64,000 nucleotides of DNA from Ornithinimicrobium sediminis (GCF_021272345.1 NZ_JAJSDQ010000002.1:558001-622000), one strand, 5' to 3'. Counted from the stretch's first letter, positions 44,301-54,303 are shown. Made by a program: numbers and translations. The notes: generated by a model from the sequence alone, not told the origin.

Positions 44301-45151
44301 TACCCGGAGTGGTCCAGGCCGACGTCCAGGGTGGGGGCGCTGTGCGTGATCCAGCCGGCCGAGACCAGGTCGACCCCGGCCTCCGCCAGGGCCGGTGCGG
44401 TCGCCGCCGTGATCCGGCCGGACGCCTCGACGGTCATCGTCCCCTGCACGAGCCGCACCGCCTCGCCTGCCGTGTCCGGGTCCATGTTGTCCAGCAGGAC
44501 GGCGTCCACGGGGTCCAGCAGCAGCTCGCGCAGCTGGTCGAGGGTGTCCACCTCGACCTCGACCGCGACGAGGTGCCCGACGTCCGCGCGGACCCTGCGC
44601 ACGGCCTCCTGCAGGCTCCCGGCGACGGCGATGTGGTTGTCCTTGACGAGCACAGCATCGTCCAGGCCCCAGCGGTGGTTGACCCCGCCGCCGCAGCGCA
44701 CGGCATACTTCTCCAGCGCGCGCAGCCCCGGGGTCGTCTTGCGGGTGCAGCAGACCCGGGCCGGCGTGTGGGCGATGGCGTCGGCGATGCCGGCGGTGGC
44801 CGTGGCGACGCCGCTGAGGTGTCCGAGGAGGTTGAGGGCGACCCGTTCTGCCGACAGCAGTGACCTGGCCGGTCCCCGCACCTCCGCCAGCACGGTCCCC
44901 GCCGCCACCCGGTCACCGTCCTGCCGGTGTGCGGTGAGGACGACCGAAGGGTCGACCAGCCCGAAGGCCAGGCGCACGGCGTCCATCCCGGCCAGCACCC
45001 CGTCCTCGCGCACCGTGACCAGGAAGGCGTCGTGCCGGTCGGCCGGCACGACCGCAGCGCTGGTGATGTCGCCGGCACGTCCGAGGTCCTCGGCCAGCGC
45101 GGCACGCACCACCGGCTCCACCAGGAGCCGGGGCAGAGGGGTCGGCGTCAT
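44300..45151 (-). CDS. nadC: Nicotinate-nucleotide pyrophosphorylase (quinolinate phosphoribosyltransferase)
   Basis: Joins quinolinate and PRPP to nicotinate mononucleotide with loss of CO2. The 283-residue protein has EDLGRAGDITSAAVV, NLLGHLSGVAT, TRKTTPGLRALEKYAVRCGGGVNHRWGLDD and VEVEVDTLDQL, the substrate-binding Arg/Lys/Glu. ATG 45151 overlaps the nadB stop (ATGA). Last gene of nadA-nadB-nadC. Confidence 0.96.
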   Translation of the reverse strand: MTPTPLPRLLVEPVVRAALAEDLGRAGDITSAAVVPADRHDAFLVTVREDGVLAGMDAVRLAFGLVDPSVVLTAHRQDGDRVAAGTVLAEVRGPARSLLSAERVALNLLGHLSGVATATAGIADAIAHTPARVCCTRKTTPGLRALEKYAVRCGGGVNHRWGLDDAVLVKDNHIAVAGSLQEAVRRVRADVGHLVAVEVEVDTLDQLRELLLDPVDAVLLDNMDPDTAGEAVRLVQGTMTVEASGRITAATAPALAEAGVDLVSAGWITHSAPTLDVGLDHSG

Positions 45152-46710
45152 GCGGGGGTCCTCACGGGTTCGGTGCGGGTGCGCACGGGGGTGCGTAGGG
45201 TCGTCAGGGTGCCTTCGGGACCGAGCCGCACGGTGGTGTGCAGGGCCGGCTGCGCGGTCCACGGGTGGTCGCGGCGCAGGTGACCACCGCGGCTCTCGCG
45301 TCGCGCGAGGGCGGAGGCGCTGACCAGCATCGCGACCAGCTGCGCGTCTGGAGTGCCGGTGACACCCCGGGCGCTCACCTCGTCCTGCAGCGCTGTGGTC
45401 GCCCGCGCCAGCCCCTGCCCGTCACGCAGCACGCCCACCCACCGGCCGAGGGTCTGCCGGAGCGCAGCGAGCTCGTCGGCGGTCGGCTCGGGAGGGACGG
45501 CGCAGGCGTCGGATGCCGGAGCGGCCGGCACGGCTGCGAGCTCGACCGGGCCGCTCTCCCGCAGGTCGGCGGCGACCCGTCGACCGGTGACCACGGCCTC
45601 GAGCAGCGAGTTGCTGGCGAGCCGGTTCGCACCGTGCAGCCCGGTGCTGGCCACCTCCCCGCAGGCCCACAGCCCCGGCACGCTGGTGCGCCCACACAGG
45701 TCCACCTTCACCCCGCCGCAGTGGTAGTGCGCGGCCGGTCGGACGGGCACCAGGTCGCGGGCCGGGTCGATCCCGGCGGCGACGCAGGCCCGCGCGACGG
45801 CGGGGAAGTGGGAGGCGAAGGCCGGCCCCGGAGCCGACCGTGCGTCGACGTAGGCCTGGGCGCCGGAGGAGCCGTGCTCCCAGACGGCGCGGGCCACGAC
45901 GTCGCGGGCCGCCAGGGAGTCGCGCACGAGCGGCCGCCCGGACGCGTCGACCAGGACGGCGCCCTCACCGCGCACCGCCTCGCTGACCAGCGGCATGGGG
46001 TCGCACCCGACGTCGAGCGCCGTCGGGTGGAACTGCACCATCTCCAGGTCGCGCAGCTCTGCGCCACAGCGCGCGGCCAGGGCCAGCCCCTGTCCCTGGG
46101 CCCCGAGCGGGTTGGTCGTGTGCCGCCAGAGCCCTCCGACGCCCCCGGTCGCCAGGACGACCTGCGTGGTGGGGACCAGCCGGGTGGTCCCGGCCTCGTC
46201 CTGCACCACGACGCCGGTCACCACACCGTCGCAGGTCACGACCCTGCGGGCGCGAACACCGGCCAGGACGGTGATGGAGGGGGTCGCCCGCACCGCGGCG
46301 ACGACGGCGCGCAGCACCTCGGCCCCACTCCCGTCACCACCGGCGTGCACGATGCGGTGGCGGCTGTGCGCGCCCTCCAGACCGAGGGCGTACCTGCCCG
46401 AGGGCTCGCGGTCGAAGCGCGCGCCCAGGGCGGAGAGCCAGTCCACCGCGCCGGGCGCCTCGGCGGTGATGGCGTCCACCGCCTCCTCGTCGCACAGTCC
46501 CGCTCCGGCCGCGAGGGTGTCGGCGGCGTGCAGCGCGGTCGAGTCGGCGTCATCGAGCGCCGCCGCGATCCCGCCCTGCGCCCAGCCGCTCGCCGACCCC
46601 TCACCCAGCGGGGCCGGGGACAGGACCAGGCACGGCAGCGGCGCCAGGGCCAGCGCCGTGGTGAGCCCGGCCAGGCCGGCGCCCATGACGACCGGCGGGT
46701 GCTGCGTCAT
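45148..46710 (-). CDS. nadB: L-aspartate oxidase
   Basis: FAD enzyme oxidising L-aspartate to iminoaspartate, the first committed step of de novo NAD synthesis. The 520-residue protein has VVMGAGLAGLTTALAL (FAD-binding), ASGWAQGGIAAAL, VVLATGGVGGLWRHTTNP, EMVQFHPTAL and GANRLASNSLLEAVVTGRRV, all typical of NadB within the succinate dehydrogenase flavoprotein family. ATG 46710 overlaps the nadA stop by four bases. Confidence 0.96.
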   Translation of the reverse strand: MTQHPPVVMGAGLAGLTTALALAPLPCLVLSPAPLGEGSASGWAQGGIAAALDDADSTALHAADTLAAGAGLCDEEAVDAITAEAPGAVDWLSALGARFDREPSGRYALGLEGAHSRHRIVHAGGDGSGAEVLRAVVAAVRATPSITVLAGVRARRVVTCDGVVTGVVVQDEAGTTRLVPTTQVVLATGGVGGLWRHTTNPLGAQGQGLALAARCGAELRDLEMVQFHPTALDVGCDPMPLVSEAVRGEGAVLVDASGRPLVRDSLAARDVVARAVWEHGSSGAQAYVDARSAPGPAFASHFPAVARACVAAGIDPARDLVPVRPAAHYHCGGVKVDLCGRTSVPGLWACGEVASTGLHGANRLASNSLLEAVVTGRRVAADLRESGPVELAAVPAAPASDACAVPPEPTADELAALRQTLGRWVGVLRDGQGLARATTALQDEVSARGVTGTPDAQLVAMLVSASALARRESRGGHLRRDHPWTAQPALHTTVRLGPEGTLTTLRTPVRTRTEPVRTPA

Positions 46711-47681
46711 ACCGCGAGCATCCGCTGGACGGCCACCCTCGCCCGCGCAGCGACGTCGTCGGGGATCGTCACCTCGTGGGTCATCGTCTCCAGCGCGTGC
46801 CGGATGCGGCGCAGCGAGATGCGCTTCATGTGCGGGCACAGGTTGCAGGGCCGCACGAAGTCGATGTCGGGGTTAGCGGCCGCGATGTTGTCACTCATGG
46901 AGCACTCGGTGATCAGGGCGACCTGACGGGGCCGCTGTCGGGTGACGTAGTCGAGCATCTGCGCCGTCGACCCGGACAGGTCGGCCTCGTCCACGACGTC
47001 CGGTGGGCACTCGGGGTGCGCCAGGATCACGGCGTCCGGGTGGTCGACCCGGATCTGCCGGATGTCCTGTGGGGTGAACCGCTCGTGCACCTCGCAGTGA
47101 CCGGCCCAGGTGATGACCTCGACGCCGGTCTGTCGGGCGATGTTCTGGGCGAGGTACTCGTCCGGGATCATGATGACGCGGTCGACGCCGAGGGACTCGA
47201 TGACCTTGACCGCGTTGCCGGACGTGCAGCAGATGTCGCTCTCTGCCTTGACGTCGGCGGAGGTGTTGACGTAGGTGACGACGGGCACCCCGGGGTGCGC
47301 TGCCTTGAGGGCTCGCACGTCCGCAGCGGTGATCGACTCGGCCAGCGAGCAGCCCGCCCGCAGGTCGGGGATGAGCACGGTGCGTGCAGGGTTGAGCAGC
47401 TTGGCCGTCTCGGCCATGAAGTGCACCCCGGCCATCACGATCACGTCGGCCTCGACCTGCTGGGCCTCGCGTGCCAGGGCCAGCGAGTCGCCCACGATAT
47501 CCGAGACGCAGTGGAAGATCTCGGGGGTCTGGTAGTTGTGCGCGAGGACGACGGCGCTGCGGGTGCGCTTGAGGTCCTCGATCGCCGCGATGTCCTCGGC
47601 GAAGGAGGGCCACTCGACTGCCGGCACGACGTGCTTGACCCGGTCGTAGAGCGCGTCGGTGGAGAAAAGGACGTCGGTCAT
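46707..47681 (-). CDS. nadA: Quinolinate synthase
   Basis: [4Fe-4S] enzyme that condenses iminoaspartate with dihydroxyacetone phosphate to quinolinate. The 324-residue protein shows VVLAHNYQTPEIF, the cluster cysteines in DLRAGCSLAES, SDICCTSGNAVKV and RPCNLCPHMKRISL, and THEVTIP near the end. First gene of the nadABC operon, preceded by an A+T-rich element and an NrtR-like gene. Confidence 0.96.
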   Translation of the reverse strand: MTDVLFSTDALYDRVKHVVPAVEWPSFAEDIAAIEDLKRTRSAVVLAHNYQTPEIFHCVSDIVGDSLALAREAQQVEADVIVMAGVHFMAETAKLLNPARTVLIPDLRAGCSLAESITAADVRALKAAHPGVPVVTYVNTSADVKAESDICCTSGNAVKVIESLGVDRVIMIPDEYLAQNIARQTGVEVITWAGHCEVHERFTPQDIRQIRVDHPDAVILAHPECPPDVVDEADLSGSTAQMLDYVTRQRPRQVALITECSMSDNIAAANPDIDFVRPCNLCPHMKRISLRRIRHALETMTHEVTIPDDVAARARVAVQRMLAV

Positions 47682-47737
47682 GGCGGCCTCCGTGGGTCGG
47701 GATGTCCGTCAGGGTGCCGGCCATCTGCCGCCGAGTG

Positions 47738-47758
47738 TATTGCTAGATATGAGCATAA
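47738..47758. promoter_or_regulatory. A+T-rich inverted repeat upstream of nadA, candidate NrtR operator
   Basis: TATTGCT (47738-47744), seven bases, AGCATAA (47752-47758): an imperfect palindrome (two mismatches) in one of the few A+T-rich spots of the window, 57 bases before the nadA start and just after the regulator gene. NrtR operators are ~21-bp palindromes. Candidate only. Confidence 0.4.
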
Positions 47759-47777
47759 GTAAAGTCGTCCAGCCCTG

Positions 47778-48698
47778 TCAGCGCACCCGCTGCACGGGCA
47801 GCTTGGTGCCGCCGACCTGCCGTTCGTCGAGCACCTCGCGCCGGAACCGGAAGAGCATCGCCGGACGGCCTCCGGTGCCGGCGTGCGTGTGTCCTGTCTC
47901 CTCGACCAGGTCCTGCTGCTGCACGAGCCGGCGGAAGTTCTGCTTGTGCACGTGCTGCCCGGCCAGAGCCTCGACGACGTCCTGGAGCTGGCCCAGGGTG
48001 AACTCCGCCGGCATCAGCTCGAACACCACGGGGCGGTACTGGATCATCGCGCGCAGCCGGGCGACCCCGGTGGCCAGGATGCGGCGGTGGTCGTGGGCCA
48101 TCGTCGCGCCGGGCGCCAGGCGCACGTCGGCGGCGCCGAACGGGGACTCCGGCACCAGCCCGGCCTCGTAGAGCAGCTCGTAGCGCTGCAGCGCCAGCTC
48201 GGGGCGCCACGGGCGACCGTGGAGGCCGAAGGTCACCTCGGCGCGCAGGCGGCGCCGGGCCGTCTCGTCGTCGTCCCCGCGGCCGGTCCACTGCAGCAGC
48301 CGCTCGCCGAGCTGGGCGACCGGGTCGGGAAGGTCCGGCTCGGGGCGTCGGTCCTCCCACGGGAAGAAGTCGTACCAGCCGGCCCAGGCCGGACCGCTGC
48401 TTCCGACCCGGGTCAGTCCCAGGTACGACACCGAGATCACCCGCCGTCCGCCGGCGGACGCGCGTCCGGGGTCGGCGAACGTGTAGAGCTGCTCGACGTA
48501 GCCCAGCCGGTGCCCGGTCTGCTGCTCCACCCAGGCACGAAGACCGCCCTGCAGGGAGCGGTGGTCCGAGCGCAGCGGACCGGAGGGCAGGCGGGGACCG
48601 TCGTCCGCGGTCAGGACACGGGGGACGCCGTCGACCACGGCGGTGATGACCGCCACCAGCTCCGTGCGCACCCGTTCGTCGTCCACGGAGCACATCAT
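47778..48698 (-). CDS. NrtR-like Nudix/winged-helix regulator of NAD synthesis
   Basis: A 306-residue protein with an N-terminal Nudix fold ([48 protein letters not shown]) and a C-terminal winged helix ([44 protein letters not shown]). The Nudix box lacks the REUxEE acidic cluster, so it is probably non-catalytic and senses ADP-ribose or a related NAD metabolite, as in known NrtR repressors. It lies directly upstream of nadABC on the same strand. Start is uncertain: adjacent ATG codons at 48698 and 48695 have no good ribosome site. Confidence 0.85.
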   Translation of the reverse strand: MMCSVDDERVRTELVAVITAVVDGVPRVLTADDGPRLPSGPLRSDHRSLQGGLRAWVEQQTGHRLGYVEQLYTFADPGRASAGGRRVISVSYLGLTRVGSSGPAWAGWYDFFPWEDRRPEPDLPDPVAQLGERLLQWTGRGDDDETARRRLRAEVTFGLHGRPWRPELALQRYELLYEAGLVPESPFGAADVRLAPGATMAHDHRRILATGVARLRAMIQYRPVVFELMPAEFTLGQLQDVVEALAGQHVHKQNFRRLVQQQDLVEETGHTHAGTGGRPAMLFRFRREVLDERQVGGTKLPVQRVR

Positions 48699-48783
48699 GC
48701 CGTGCTCGTGCTCGACCTGCCCCGGGCGAGGGGACTGTGGAAGGATCGATCGACCGCGTCGCACGATCTGCCGGGAGGCTTCG

Positions 48784-49566
48784 ATGAACCATGCCCACGA
48801 GGACCCCACCCACCAGGCGCTCCACCAGCACGGGGTCGTCCCTGTCGAGGCCCCCGGTCACATCCGCCGGGTGCTCCTGAAGCTGTCCGGTGAGGCGTTC
48901 GGCGGAGGCAGGATCGGGGTGGACCCCGACGTCGTGCGCGGTATCGCGCGACAGATCGCCGTGGCTGCCAGGGAGGGCATCCAGGTGGCCGTCGTGATGG
49001 GTGGGGGCAACTTCTTCCGGGGCGCCGAGCTCCAGCAGCGTGGCATGGAGCGTGCGCGTGCCGACTACATGGGGATGCTCGGCACCGTGATGAACTGCCT
49101 GGCACTGCAGGACTTCCTGGAGAAGGAAGGGGTCCCGACGCGCGTGCAGACCGCGATCACCATGGGTCAGGTGGCCGAGCCCTACATCCCGCGCCGCGCC
49201 ATCCGGCACCTGGAGAAGGAGCGTGTGGTCATCTTCGGCGCCGGCGCCGGCATGCCCTACTTCTCCACCGACACCGTCTCGGCTCAGCGGGCACTGGAGA
49301 TCAAGTGTGACGCGGTGCTGATGAGCAAGCACGGCGTGGACGGTGTCTACACCTCCGACCCCCGCACCGACCCGGCCGCCGTCAAGCTCGACGCGCTGAC
49401 CTTCGACGAGGCGCTGACCCAGAACCTGCGGGTCGTCGACGCGGCAGCCTTCAGCCTGTGTATGGACAACGAGCTGCCGATGCTCGTCTTCGGCATGGAC
49501 GGCGAGGACAGCATCACCCGGGCCATCCGGGGTGAGAGGATCGGCACACTGGTCACCGCGGACTGA
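48784..49566 (+). CDS. pyrH: UMP kinase (uridylate kinase)
   Basis: Phosphorylates UMP to UDP in pyrimidine synthesis; hexameric, regulated by GTP/UTP. The 260-residue protein has [59 protein letters not shown] and [14 protein letters not shown]-terminal ~25 residues ([17 protein letters not shown]) are extra. ATG 48784 has GGGAGG six bases upstream. Divergent from the NrtR-like gene, and part of the rpsB-tsf-pyrH-frr order interrupted by the nad genes. Confidence 0.96.
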   Translation: MNHAHEDPTHQALHQHGVVPVEAPGHIRRVLLKLSGEAFGGGRIGVDPDVVRGIARQIAVAAREGIQVAVVMGGGNFFRGAELQQRGMERARADYMGMLGTVMNCLALQDFLEKEGVPTRVQTAITMGQVAEPYIPRRAIRHLEKERVVIFGAGAGMPYFSTDTVSAQRALEIKCDAVLMSKHGVDGVYTSDPRTDPAAVKLDALTFDEALTQNLRVVDAAAFSLCMDNELPMLVFGMDGEDSITRAIRGERIGTLVTAD

Positions 49567-49616
49567 CACCCGCGACGCACGGAGACCCGACAGACACACC
49601 GCGAGGAGCGAACACG

Positions 49617-50183
49617 ATGTCCGAGAGCACGGAGATGGCCATGCTGGAGGCCGAGGACAAGATGGGCAAGGCCCTGGAGGTGGTGCGTGAGGACATGGCC
49701 TCCATCCGCACCGGCCGGGCGCACCCCAGCATGTTCAGCAAGCTCGAGGTCGACTACTACGGGGCCCCGACCCCCTTGCAGCAGCTCGCGTCGTTCCAGG
49801 TGCAGGACGCGCGCACGGTGCTGATCCAGCCCTACGACAAGAGCTCGATGACCGCCGTCGAGAAGGCGCTGCGCGACTCGGACCTCGGTGTCAACCCGAG
49901 CAACGACGGTGTCCAGATCCGGATCGTGATGCCGCAGCTCACCGAGGAGCGGCGACGTGACTACATCAAGCTCGCCCGCAGCAAGGGCGAGGACGCCAAG
50001 GTGTCGGTGCGCAACATCCGCCGGCACACCAAGGACGCCATCGACAAGGCGGTCAAGGACGGCGACATCGGTGAGGACGAGGGCACCCGCACCGAGAAGG
50101 AGCTGGAGGCGCTGACCAAGAAGCACGTCGACGCCATCGACGACGTGCTGAAGCACAAGGAGGCCGAGCTCCTGGAGGTGTGA
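49617..50183 (+). CDS. frr: Ribosome recycling factor
   Basis: Splits the post-termination ribosome with EF-G. The 188-residue protein is of normal length (LEAEDKMGKALEVVREDMASIRTGRAHPSMF; PLTEERR-like MPQLTEERRRDYIKLARS; VRNIRRHTKDAIDK). ATG 49617 follows GAGGAGC. GTGA overlap with cdsA. Confidence 0.97.
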   Translation: MSESTEMAMLEAEDKMGKALEVVREDMASIRTGRAHPSMFSKLEVDYYGAPTPLQQLASFQVQDARTVLIQPYDKSSMTAVEKALRDSDLGVNPSNDGVQIRIVMPQLTEERRRDYIKLARSKGEDAKVSVRNIRRHTKDAIDKAVKDGDIGEDEGTRTEKELEALTKKHVDAIDDVLKHKEAELLEV

Positions 50184-51076
50184 GCCGCATGCCCGAGACA
50201 GTGACGTCCCGACGCTCCTACAAGGCCCGTCTGCGTGCCGGCGCCGGCCAGGACACGACCCCGGTGCCGTCCAAGGCGGGCCGCAACCTGCCCGCCGCGG
50301 TCGCGGTGGGTGTGGTCCTGGTCGCGCTGATCATGGCGTCGCTGTACTTCTGGAAGCCCGCCTTCGCGATCGTGGTCACCCTCGCCGTGGGGGTGGCGAT
50401 GTGGGAGCTGGTGGAGGCGCTGCGCTCCGGCCACATCGAGGTGCCTCTCGTGCCGACAGTGGTGGCCGGGCTTCTGCTCGTGCCCGCGGCCTACCTCGGC
50501 GGCGCCGAGGGGCTGGCCACCGGCTTCGCGCTGGGCTGTCTGGGGGTGCTGCTGTGGCGCGCGGTGGAAGGCTCCCACGGGGCGTTGCGGGACATCGCCG
50601 GTGGGGTCTTCGTGCTGGCCTACGTGCCGCTGCTGGCGGGCCTGAGCGCACTGATGCTCGCTGAGGACGACGGTCCGCAGCGCATCCTCGTCTTCGTGCT
50701 CGTCACCATCTCCAGCGACATCGGCGGGTATGCCGTGGGCGTGCTGTTCGGGAGGCACGCGATGGCGCCGTCGCTGAGCCCCAAGAAGTCCTGGGAGGGC
50801 TTCGCCGGCTCCGTGCTGAGCTGTGTGCTGGTCGGGGTGGTCAGCATCGTGGTGCTGCTGGACGGTCCCTGGTGGGCGGGTGTGGTGCTGGGCGTCGCCG
50901 TGGCCTGCTTCGCCACGGTCGGCGACCTGGCGGAGTCGACCCTCAAGCGTGACGTGGGCATCAAGGACATGAGCTCGATCCTCCCCGGCCACGGTGGCGT
51001 GATGGACCGCCTGGACTCGCTGCTGATGACCGTGCCGGTCAGCTGGGCCCTGCTCACGCTCTTCGTGCCCGCCTGA
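50180..51076 (+). CDS. cdsA: Phosphatidate cytidylyltransferase
   Basis: Makes CDP-diacylglycerol from phosphatidate and CTP, the branch point of phospholipid synthesis. The 298-residue membrane protein has about eight hydrophobic segments and the family signature [12 protein letters not shown] plus [27 protein letters not shown] near the C-terminus. GTG 50180 overlaps frr; an ATG at 50189 is possible. Confidence 0.95.
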   Translation: MSRMPETVTSRRSYKARLRAGAGQDTTPVPSKAGRNLPAAVAVGVVLVALIMASLYFWKPAFAIVVTLAVGVAMWELVEALRSGHIEVPLVPTVVAGLLLVPAAYLGGAEGLATGFALGCLGVLLWRAVEGSHGALRDIAGGVFVLAYVPLLAGLSALMLAEDDGPQRILVFVLVTISSDIGGYAVGVLFGRHAMAPSLSPKKSWEGFAGSVLSCVLVGVVSIVVLLDGPWWAGVVLGVAVACFATVGDLAESTLKRDVGIKDMSSILPGHGGVMDRLDSLLMTVPVSWALLTLFVPA

Positions 51077-51116
51077 GCGCAGCGGGGAGCCCGGACGACC
51101 TGAGACACTGGTGTCG

Positions 51117-52286
51117 ATGAGCACCGACCTGCCGACCCCCACCAGCACACCGCCCGCCCCTGGGGCGCTGACCTTCACCGCGCCGCGACGGGGCAAGGCC
51201 CCACGTCACCTCGCCGACCTGGACCTCGCCGGGCGCCGCGCCTGGGTCGAGGAGCTGGGTCTGCAGGGGTTCCGCGCCGACCAGGTCTCGCGGCACTACT
51301 TCGAGCGTCTCGTGGCCGACCCGACCCGGATGACCGACCTGCCGGCCGCCGGCCGGGACGAGCTGGTCAGCACCCTGCTGCCGCCCCTGCTCACCCCGGT
51401 GCGCACCCTCTCCACCGACGAGGGCGCCACCCTCAAGCAGGTGCACCGCCTGCACGACGGGGCCATGGTCGAGTCCGTCCTCATGCGCTATCCGGGCAGG
51501 GTGACGATGTGCATCTCCAGCCAGGCCGGCTGCGGGATGAACTGTCCCTTCTGCGCGACCGGGCAGGCCGGTCTCACGCGCAACCTCTCGACCGCGGAGA
51601 TCGTCGAGCAGGTGGTGGCGGCAGCCCGAGCCCTGCGACACGGAGACCTGGCGGGCGAGGGCGGTGAGGAGGTCTCGACCGAGCAGGCGCTGCGCGTGAG
51701 CAACGTCGTCTTCATGGGGATGGGCGAGGCGCTGGCCAACTACAAGGCTGCGATCGGCGCGATCCGCCGGCTGGTGGAGCCCACCCCGGCGGGCCTGGGC
51801 ATGTCGGCGCGTGGGGTGACGATGTCGACCGTCGGGCTGGTCCCTGCCATCGACCGGCTCGCCGAGGAGGGCATCCCGGTCACCCTGGCGCTGTCGCTGC
51901 ACGCTCCCGACGACGAGCTGCGCGACGAGCTGGTGCCGATCAACACCCGGTGGAAGGTCGACGAGGCTCTGGACGCCGCCTACCGCTACTACGAGGTGAC
52001 CGGGCGGAGGGTCAGCATCGAGTACGCCCTCATCCGGGACATCAACGACCACGCCTGGCGTGCCGACCTGCTGGGCCAGAAACTCCGTGCTCGCGGCAAG
52101 GGGTGGGTCCACGTCAACCCCATCCCGCTGAACCCCACGCCGGGGTCGAAGTGGACCGCGTCGAGGCCAGGGGTCGAGCAGCAGTTCGTCGAACGGCTGC
52201 GCGCCCACGGCATCCCCACGACCGTGCGCGACACGAGGGGCTCGGAGATCGACGGAGCCTGCGGGCAGCTCGCGGCGGTCACCTGA
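51117..52286 (+). CDS. rlmN: Dual-specificity 23S rRNA A2503 / tRNA A37 C2-methyltransferase RlmN
   Basis: Radical-SAM enzyme. The 389-residue protein has [22 protein letters not shown] (CxxxCxxC for the Fe-S cluster), [54 protein letters not shown] and a C-terminal acceptor-side Cys in GACGQLAAV; Cys in the CFAT-like region forms the adduct. ATG 51117 is preferred, GTG 51111 being two codons upstream. Confidence 0.94.
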   Translation: MSTDLPTPTSTPPAPGALTFTAPRRGKAPRHLADLDLAGRRAWVEELGLQGFRADQVSRHYFERLVADPTRMTDLPAAGRDELVSTLLPPLLTPVRTLSTDEGATLKQVHRLHDGAMVESVLMRYPGRVTMCISSQAGCGMNCPFCATGQAGLTRNLSTAEIVEQVVAAARALRHGDLAGEGGEEVSTEQALRVSNVVFMGMGEALANYKAAIGAIRRLVEPTPAGLGMSARGVTMSTVGLVPAIDRLAEEGIPVTLALSLHAPDDELRDELVPINTRWKVDEALDAAYRYYEVTGRRVSIEYALIRDINDHAWRADLLGQKLRARGKGWVHVNPIPLNPTPGSKWTASRPGVEQQFVERLRAHGIPTTVRDTRGSEIDGACGQLAAVT

Positions 52287-52295
52287 GGCGGCGTC

Positions 52296-53330
52296 GTGCG
52301 GGCATGGAGGGTCCGGCAGCCGGCACCGGTGGACGAGCATCCGCTGGAGCTGGTGGACCTGCCTGACCCGACACCGGGACCGGGCGAGGTCCTCCTCCGG
52401 GTCCGAGCCTGCGGCGTGTGCCGCACCGACCTCCACGTCGCCGAGGGTGACCTTCCTCCACGCCGGGACCACGTGGTGCCCGGCCACGAGGTCGTCGGGG
52501 AGGTGGTCGACCTGGGTGCCGGCGCGGTGCGGTTCCGCCCCGGGGACCGGGTCGGCGTCGCCTGGCTGCGCTCCACATGCGGGGCCTGTCGCTGGTGCAG
52601 GGCCGGCCGGGAGAACCTCTGTCCGTCGTCCCGCTACACCGGCTGGGACGTCGACGGAGGCTACGCCGAGCTCACCACCGTGCCGGAGGCCTTCGCCTAC
52701 CGGCTGCCCGAGGAGTTCGACGACGAGCAGGCCGCGCCGCTGCTCTGCGCGGGGATCATCGGCTACCGGTCCCTGGTCCGGTCGCAGCTGCCGCCGGGTG
52801 GCAGTCTCGGCATCTACGGCTTCGGGGCGAGTGCCCACCTGACCGCCCAGCTGGCCCTGGCCCAGGGAGCCCAGGTGCACGTCGTCACCCGTGGTGAGCG
52901 TGGCCGCCGGCTGGCGCGCCGTCTCGGCGCGAGCTGGGTGGGTGGCCCGGGGGAGCGGCCTCCGCAGAGGCTGGACTCGGCGATCATCTTCGCCCCCGCG
53001 GGCGACCTGGTCCCGGTCGCCCTCGAGGCGCTGGGCCCGGCCGGGACGCTGGCGGTCGCCGGCATCCACCTCAGCGACGTCCCGCCCCTGGACTACCAGC
53101 GGCACCTCTTCCAGGAGCGCTCCCTCTGCAGCGTGACCAGCAACACCAGGCGCGACGGGGAGGAGTTCCTGCTGCTCGCGGCTCGGCTCGGGCTGCGCGT
53201 GCACACCACTCCGGCGCGCTTCGAGCAGGCCGACCTCGCCCTGGCCGACCTCGCCCACGACCGGGTCGACGGCGCGGCCGTGCTGGTCATGGACGGTCCT
53301 GCAGCCACGTCCGAGGTCACCTCGGCCTGA
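52296..53330 (+). CDS. Zinc-dependent alcohol dehydrogenase family protein
   Basis: A 344-residue medium-chain dehydrogenase. Catalytic zinc ligands in [16 protein letters not shown] and GHEVVGEV; structural zinc in [18 protein letters not shown](P)-binding [17 protein letters not shown], whose glycine spacing is GxGxxA rather than GxGxxG. Substrate unknown; the [12 protein letters not shown] loop is typical of the AdhP-like zinc alcohol dehydrogenases. GTG start 52296, ten bases after rlmN. The end overlaps the DUF1918 gene end by 14 bases. Confidence 0.9.
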   Translation: MRAWRVRQPAPVDEHPLELVDLPDPTPGPGEVLLRVRACGVCRTDLHVAEGDLPPRRDHVVPGHEVVGEVVDLGAGAVRFRPGDRVGVAWLRSTCGACRWCRAGRENLCPSSRYTGWDVDGGYAELTTVPEAFAYRLPEEFDDEQAAPLLCAGIIGYRSLVRSQLPPGGSLGIYGFGASAHLTAQLALAQGAQVHVVTRGERGRRLARRLGASWVGGPGERPPQRLDSAIIFAPAGDLVPVALEALGPAGTLAVAGIHLSDVPPLDYQRHLFQERSLCSVTSNTRRDGEEFLLLAARLGLRVHTTPARFEQADLALADLAHDRVDGAAVLVMDGPAATSEVTSA

Positions 53331-53829
53331 TGTGGGCCTCCCGGCCTGTCATGTCCTCGATCTCGCTCTCGGCTGTCGCCACGAGCTTCTCCGCCAGGTG
53401 TCGCAGGGCGCGCGCGGCCGCCACCTCGTCGCCGATCTCGGGCACGACGTCGTCGTCGGGAGAACGGTGGCTCTCGCCCTTGGCGGTGATGTGCAGGGGT
53501 GAGTCCGAGAGCAGGACGGCCGTGGCGCTGGTGTCGTCGCCGCTCTCGAAGATGGACACCCGCACCGTCCACTCGTGCATCCGGCCGGTCGCGGTCGCCT
53601 CGTCCTCCGGCGGCCGATGGGCGTCCGGCGACGTCGACTCCCCGGGCCCGGTCAGACGCAGCACGGAGCCCGGCCCGGGGTAGATCAGACCGCTGTGGCC
53701 GTCGCTCCACCGGACGAGGAAGGGCGGGCTCCCGTCGGCACCTCGCACCTCGGTGATGGTGCCGTCGCGGGTGGCGTCGTCGACGTGCTCGGCCGCGAGC
53801 ACGATGTGGTCGCCCACCTTCGCCCTCAT
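53317..53829 (-). CDS. DUF1918-DUF1876 fusion protein
   Basis: A 170-residue protein made of two actinobacterial domains: DUF1918 (residues ~1-58, [30 protein letters not shown]...) and DUF1876 (residues ~82-165, [23 protein letters not shown]), the latter having a dsRNA-binding-like alpha-beta pattern. Neither has a known function, though both often appear near stress genes. ATG 53829 overlaps the hsp20 stop (ATGA), so it is translated with the small heat-shock protein. Confidence 0.85.
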   Translation of the reverse strand: MRAKVGDHIVLAAEHVDDATRDGTITEVRGADGSPPFLVRWSDGHSGLIYPGPGSVLRLTGPGESTSPDAHRPPEDEATATGRMHEWTVRVSIFESGDDTSATAVLLSDSPLHITAKGESHRSPDDDVVPEIGDEVAAARALRHLAEKLVATAESEIEDMTGREAHIRPR

Positions 53830-54260
53830 GACGTCTCCCCTCTCGGTGCGGTCTTCACGGGGACCGTCACGGTCGTGCTCTCCCGGTCGACCCCGGGGAC
53901 CCGGACCTCCAGCACGCCGTCGGTGTAGGTGGCCGAGATCTGGTCGGGCTGCACCCCTCGGGGCAGCTGGACGCTGCGGCGGAACGAGCCGTAGTGGAGC
54001 TCCTGGCGGTTCTTCTCCTTCGTCTCCTCGCGTCGCTCGCCGGCGATGGTCAGGACGTCCCCGGAGACGCTGAGGGTCACGTCCTCGTCCGGGTCGATGC
54101 CCGGCATCTCCGCGCGCACGACGTAGGTGCCGTCCTCCACGTAGTCCTCCACCCGGACGTAGGGGGTCAGCCCGAGGGTGCGCAGGGCGCGGGGGGCTCC
54201 GTTCTCGAACCAGTCGATCATGTCCGCGATGGGACTCGTCCGGCTCAGCTCGGTGTTCAT
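53826..54260 (-). CDS. Small heat-shock protein, Hsp20/alpha-crystallin family
   Basis: ATP-independent chaperone that holds unfolded proteins. The 144-residue protein has the alpha-crystallin domain (VRAEMPGIDPDEDVTLSVSGDVLTIAGERREET; YGSFRRSVQLPRGVQPDQISATYTDGVLEVRVPG) and a C-terminal V-x-V-type tail (TTVTVPVK). Upstream are a 12-bp perfect palindrome touching the ATG and several inverted repeats. Heat or redox regulation is likely but unproven. Overlaps DUF1918/DUF1876 gene by 4 bases. Confidence 0.93.
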   Translation of the reverse strand: MNTELSRTSPIADMIDWFENGAPRALRTLGLTPYVRVEDYVEDGTYVVRAEMPGIDPDEDVTLSVSGDVLTIAGERREETKEKNRQELHYGSFRRSVQLPRGVQPDQISATYTDGVLEVRVPGVDRESTTVTVPVKTAPRGETS

Positions 54261-54303
54261 GAGTGATCACTCCTCGACGACAGTGTCAGTGGATCTGGAC
54301 ACT
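54261..54303 (-). promoter_or_regulatory. Palindromes in the hsp20 leader
   Basis: GAGTGATCACTC (54261-54272), a perfect 12-bp palindrome, abuts the hsp20 ATG and includes part of its GGAG ribosome site. AGTGTC/GACACT (54282-54287, 54298-54303) is a second inverted repeat. They could be an operator, or a weak hairpin that hides the ribosome site. Confidence 0.4.
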
